64,000 nucleotides of DNA, taken from an uncultured Spirochaetaceae bacterium. Lineage in GTDB: Bacteria; Spirochaetota; Spirochaetia; Sphaerochaetales; Sphaerochaetaceae. Every line of letters begins with the position of its first letter. Within the stretch, counting starts at the first letter, position 1. The notes below the pieces were generated by a model. That model worked only from the letters and a program-made list of their open reading frames with translations. It did not search any database and had not been told where the DNA came from. The stretch spans positions 38,477-102,476 of the forward strand of contig CALXOL010000007.1 in NCBI GenBank assembly GCA_944390015.1, given 5' to 3'. Shown piece after piece: positions 61,824-64,000 of the stretch. The position numbers were made by a program, and so were the translations under genes.

Positions 61824-61839
61824 TATAACATATGTTATA
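61824..61839 (+). promoter_or_regulatory. Palindromic operator for the TetR regulator
   Basis: A perfect 16-bp palindrome, TATAACATATGTTATA, lies between the promoter and the AAGGAG of the TetR gene; a TetR dimer bound there would block transcription of itself and the coupled acyltransferase. Confidence 0.65.
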
Positions 61840-61852
61840 AAAGGAGAACCAA

Positions 61853-62410
61853 ATGCCTCCGGCACAGAAAACAGGAAAGGATGAAATCATCAATGCTGCA
61901 TTTGACATCGTGAAGGAAAAAGGCTTTTGCAACCTGAACGCAAGAGCAATTGCTAAGAAGCTAGGTGTCTCAACCCAGCCGATCTTCTCCAATTTCAAAA
62001 ACATGGAAGATTTGAAGATGGAAATCGTAAGGAAAGCGTCTTCATTCTATTTCGCCATGCTTGAAGAGGAAGAGAAGAGCGGCAAATATCCTCCTTATAA
62101 AGCACGGGGCATGGGATATATCAGATTCGCCAAGGAAGAAAAGAATCTTTTCAGGCTGCTTTTCATGGATAAAAGAAGCTCTGATATGAGATTCCCGACA
62201 GACGATGCTTCAAAAGAAATCGGGCTCATATCGAACTCCCTGTCATTTGCAGAAGATAAGGCTTTAAAAATGCACACCCTGCTCTGGTTCTTCGTTCATG
62301 GTATTGCCTCCCTTATCGTTACTGAAAGCCTAGAGCTTTCCGAGGAGGATATCAGCGCTGCTCTCACAGACACCTATCTTGGACTCAAATCGAGGTTCTC
62401 TGATGAATAA
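61853..62410 (+). CDS. TetR-family transcriptional regulator
   Basis: 185 residues. An N-terminal HTH (KDEIINAAFDIVKEKGF, ARAIAKKLGVSTQPIFSNF, about 8-50) and an all-helical C-terminal ligand-binding domain with a KNLFRLLFMDKRSS stretch. AAGGAG precedes the ATG, and the perfect palindrome is just upstream. Its last 8 bp overlap the start of the acyltransferase, which it probably controls. Confidence 0.85.
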   Translation: MPPAQKTGKDEIINAAFDIVKEKGFCNLNARAIAKKLGVSTQPIFSNFKNMEDLKMEIVRKASSFYFAMLEEEEKSGKYPPYKARGMGYIRFAKEEKNLFRLLFMDKRSSDMRFPTDDASKEIGLISNSLSFAEDKALKMHTLLWFFVHGIASLIVTESLELSEEDISAALTDTYLGLKSRFSDE

Positions 62411-63527
62411 GCAACAGATCTGGAACCCCTCCATATTGGATAAGACGTGCCGTCGCATGGTCATATCAACATCCTGGGTATATAGAATCCATCTGGAGGA
62501 ACAGCGTTTACGAGATTCCATCCAGAAGCTTCTTTCTATCTATCCGATACTCGGAGGAAGAGTGAACAACGAGAATGTGATCTTCCCGTCGGGTGATATC
62601 CACTTTGAATACTTATATAGAAAAGGTTCTGCTGAGAATTTGATTGGAAAGAATACACTGCCTAAGAAATATGAGGCCAAGTTTGATTTGCAGAAGACGC
62701 TGAAAGGCCAATTCCCTCTTGTTTCTATCAAGGTGACAGATCTGGAGAATGGCTCAGTCCTTTCAATCAAAGCATCCCACTTACTGATGGATGGACGCTG
62801 CTTCTATCACATAGCAAATGCATTGATGGCACTTTATTCAGGTGAAACACCCGATGCTGATATCCTATTCAATGATTCTGTGATACCTCGGATTAACCTT
62901 CCTGATTCTCTTGATACCTCAATGTTCTACCCTATCCCAAAAACAGCGTTGCTTTCCGTTATGTGGAAGAAATTCCACAAGACTAGGAAGCAAAGGATTC
63001 TCATCACGAATGATGAAATCATGAGAATCAAGAATAAGGCTGGCGTAACAAGGACAGCAGTCCTGTCTGCAATGGTCTATGAGATCATGGGACGCAAAGT
63101 CATCTCAATAATCCAGACTGCCGATCATAGAGGACACGTAAAAGTGATTCCTTTAAGCTATGGAGGAAATGCTGCTTCAACTCTTTCCCCTATAAGTCTA
63201 AGCGCAGACCTCCCAACAGAAGAAGCTGCAAGAATCATCGATGATGGAATAAAGCGTTACCTGAAAGATGATGAGAAGTATTTTCCTGAATACCTCTATC
63301 TTCTCAGAAACAAGCTTCCTTATCTTCCCTTTCCTCTTGGTGATGCATGGAAGAGAAATCCCGCCTGCATAATATGCAACAGCTTCATCTCCTTCGGAAT
63401 ATATGATAGGATGGCGGCTAATGGAGCTGTTCCAGCCTATGCATTTCCTCCGAGTTTGCCAGATCCTGTGCGGTTCTTCCCTGCACCACCAGAAGAAGAT
63501 GGCATCTACATACTGCTGAATCTCTAA
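62403..63527 (+). CDS. BAHD/condensation-superfamily acyltransferase (HXXXD)
   Basis: 374 residues from the ATG at 62403 (overlapping the TetR stop). The active-site HxxxD is in KASHLLMDGRCFYH (His about 133), with a bacterial-type N-terminal RIHLEEQRLRDSIQKLLSIYPILGGRVN and a C-terminal SFISFGIYDRM in place of the DFGWG of plant BAHD enzymes. Such proteins acylate alcohols, amines or carrier-bound intermediates with acyl-CoA; the substrate is unknown. Its stop directly abuts that of the following minus-strand gene. Confidence 0.75.
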   Translation: MNKQQIWNPSILDKTCRRMVISTSWVYRIHLEEQRLRDSIQKLLSIYPILGGRVNNENVIFPSGDIHFEYLYRKGSAENLIGKNTLPKKYEAKFDLQKTLKGQFPLVSIKVTDLENGSVLSIKASHLLMDGRCFYHIANALMALYSGETPDADILFNDSVIPRINLPDSLDTSMFYPIPKTALLSVMWKKFHKTRKQRILITNDEIMRIKNKAGVTRTAVLSAMVYEIMGRKVISIIQTADHRGHVKVIPLSYGGNAASTLSPISLSADLPTEEAARIIDDGIKRYLKDDEKYFPEYLYLLRNKLPYLPFPLGDAWKRNPACIICNSFISFGIYDRMAANGAVPAYAFPPSLPDPVRFFPAPPEEDGIYILLNL

Positions 63528-64000
63528 TCAATCCGTGTTGATATTTCTCATTGCCTTCGATGCCCACTCAAGAAGCATGAATGCATCATCTTCTGTACTT
63601 GAATTCTGAGCCTCGAGAATCATCCTTTCTTCTTCATCAACAACAGCAGTGAGCTCTCTAAATGCGGATACATAAACACCAGTCTGAAGATAATGCTTCA
63701 TCCTTATCGTGAATCTTGCACTCTTATAGAGTTCTGGAAGGATCAACCAGTTTCTAGCATGAAGTATGTTGTGAGAGGAAGCATGGTATATTGCACAAGT
63801 TCCCTGCTGTACAGCTCTTCTGATATCATCCCGGGTTATTCGAGGACAAAGTTCTCCAAGATCTTTATAGACTTGCTTTGTATCAAGAATGAGCTGTGCT
63901 CTGTCAGCGCTTTCCCATGCTCCCAGTTCATCTATGGAAGAGACAAATCCACAGAGGATATCCTTTTCAGGAAGAGTGTCAATATAACCTCTGTATTTCA
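63528..64000 (-). CDS. Unrecognised protein, C-terminal part (N-terminus outside window)
   Basis: The frame is open from the stop at 63528 to the end of the window (157 codons); an apparent internal start at 63746 is only a TTG Leu codon. The visible part is helical and Asp/Arg-rich, with LPEKDILCGFVSSIDELGAWES, PRITRDDIRRAVQQGTCAIYH and LLEWASKAMRNIN. I do not recognise a family. Confidence 0.6.
   Translation of the reverse strand, partial: KYRGYIDTLPEKDILCGFVSSIDELGAWESADRAQLILDTKQVYKDLGELCPRITRDDIRRAVQQGTCAIYHASSHNILHARNWLILPELYKSARFTIRMKHYLQTGVYVSAFRELTAVVDEEERMILEAQNSSTEDDAFMLLEWASKAMRNINTD

Overview
The window is a 64 kb stretch of bacterial chromosome, roughly 43 % G+C by eye. It carries no rRNA operon, no CRISPR array and no prophage structural genes. 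The gene content fits a host-associated anaerobic spirochaete of the Sphaerochaeta type. This is inferred from an Rnf electron-transport complex, a P-loop/Asp23 fusion protein, a GH57-like protein, lipoproteins with Pro/Ala-rich leaders, a VPVEV-repeat membrane protein and the YgfK/SsnA/YgeY purine-selenium module. No rRNA or other marker is present to prove it.

Layout. 1-9.4 kb: the 3' part of glnS, an MFS carrier, an HD hydrolase, a YkgJ-type Cys-cluster protein, an RlmI-like methyltransferase with a long Arg/Asp/Tyr tail, a hexose-phosphate mutase, galE and diaminopropionate ammonia-lyase. 9.5-16.5 kb: a degenerate DUF4143-type ATPase, tRNA-Asn, a zinc phospholipase C-like protein, a 5'-nucleotidase lipoprotein, a 56-codon conserved-looking small gene, tRNA-Thr, an InlB-repeat exported protein and an AvtA-like aminotransferase. 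16.6-23.8 kb: a MATE exporter, the operon for thiamine pyrophosphokinase, a membrane protein and AroH chorismate mutase, a DUF1015 protein, TsaC, a DivIC/FtsB-like protein, the VPVEV-repeat protein behind a structured leader, and RNase Z. 23.8-37.5 kb: one uninterrupted minus-strand run, rnfCDGEAB, GH57-like, prfB (with programmed +1 frameshift), a secreted protein, ftsY, a secreted repeat protein, and a LolCDE-like ABC exporter, ending in rnz. 37.6-43.6 kb: the P-loop/Asp23 protein, pcnB, hisS and a DEAH helicase. 43.7-53.5 kb: a tyrosine phosphatase lipoprotein, a PlsC acyltransferase with a zinc ribbon and a GltS-like symporter, then ygfK-ssnA-ygeY. 53.5-64 kb is an accessory region: a DUF4143 ATPase, an IS605-type element with a probable passenger hydrolase, a nuclease-helicase, gene remnants, a GNAT toxin-antitoxin-like pair, and a TetR regulator coupled to a BAHD-like acyltransferase.

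The most unusual points are these. (1) A 2.6 kb IS605-family element appears to carry an alpha/beta hydrolase co-transcribed with tnpA, inserted exactly at the stop codon of a nuclease-helicase gene. (2) Several genes have a well-spaced -35/-10 promoter whose -10 box ends 6-10 nt before the start codon, which predicts leaderless mRNAs. (3) A leader able to form a pseudoknot or a competing hairpin precedes the VPVEV-repeat gene. (4) YgfK has a Cys/His-rich metal-binding insert. (5) An Arg-rich tail is fused to an rRNA methyltransferase. (6) Convergent gene pairs repeatedly share or abut their stop codons.

All calls were made by reading the sequence; no database search was run. Residue positions are approximate.
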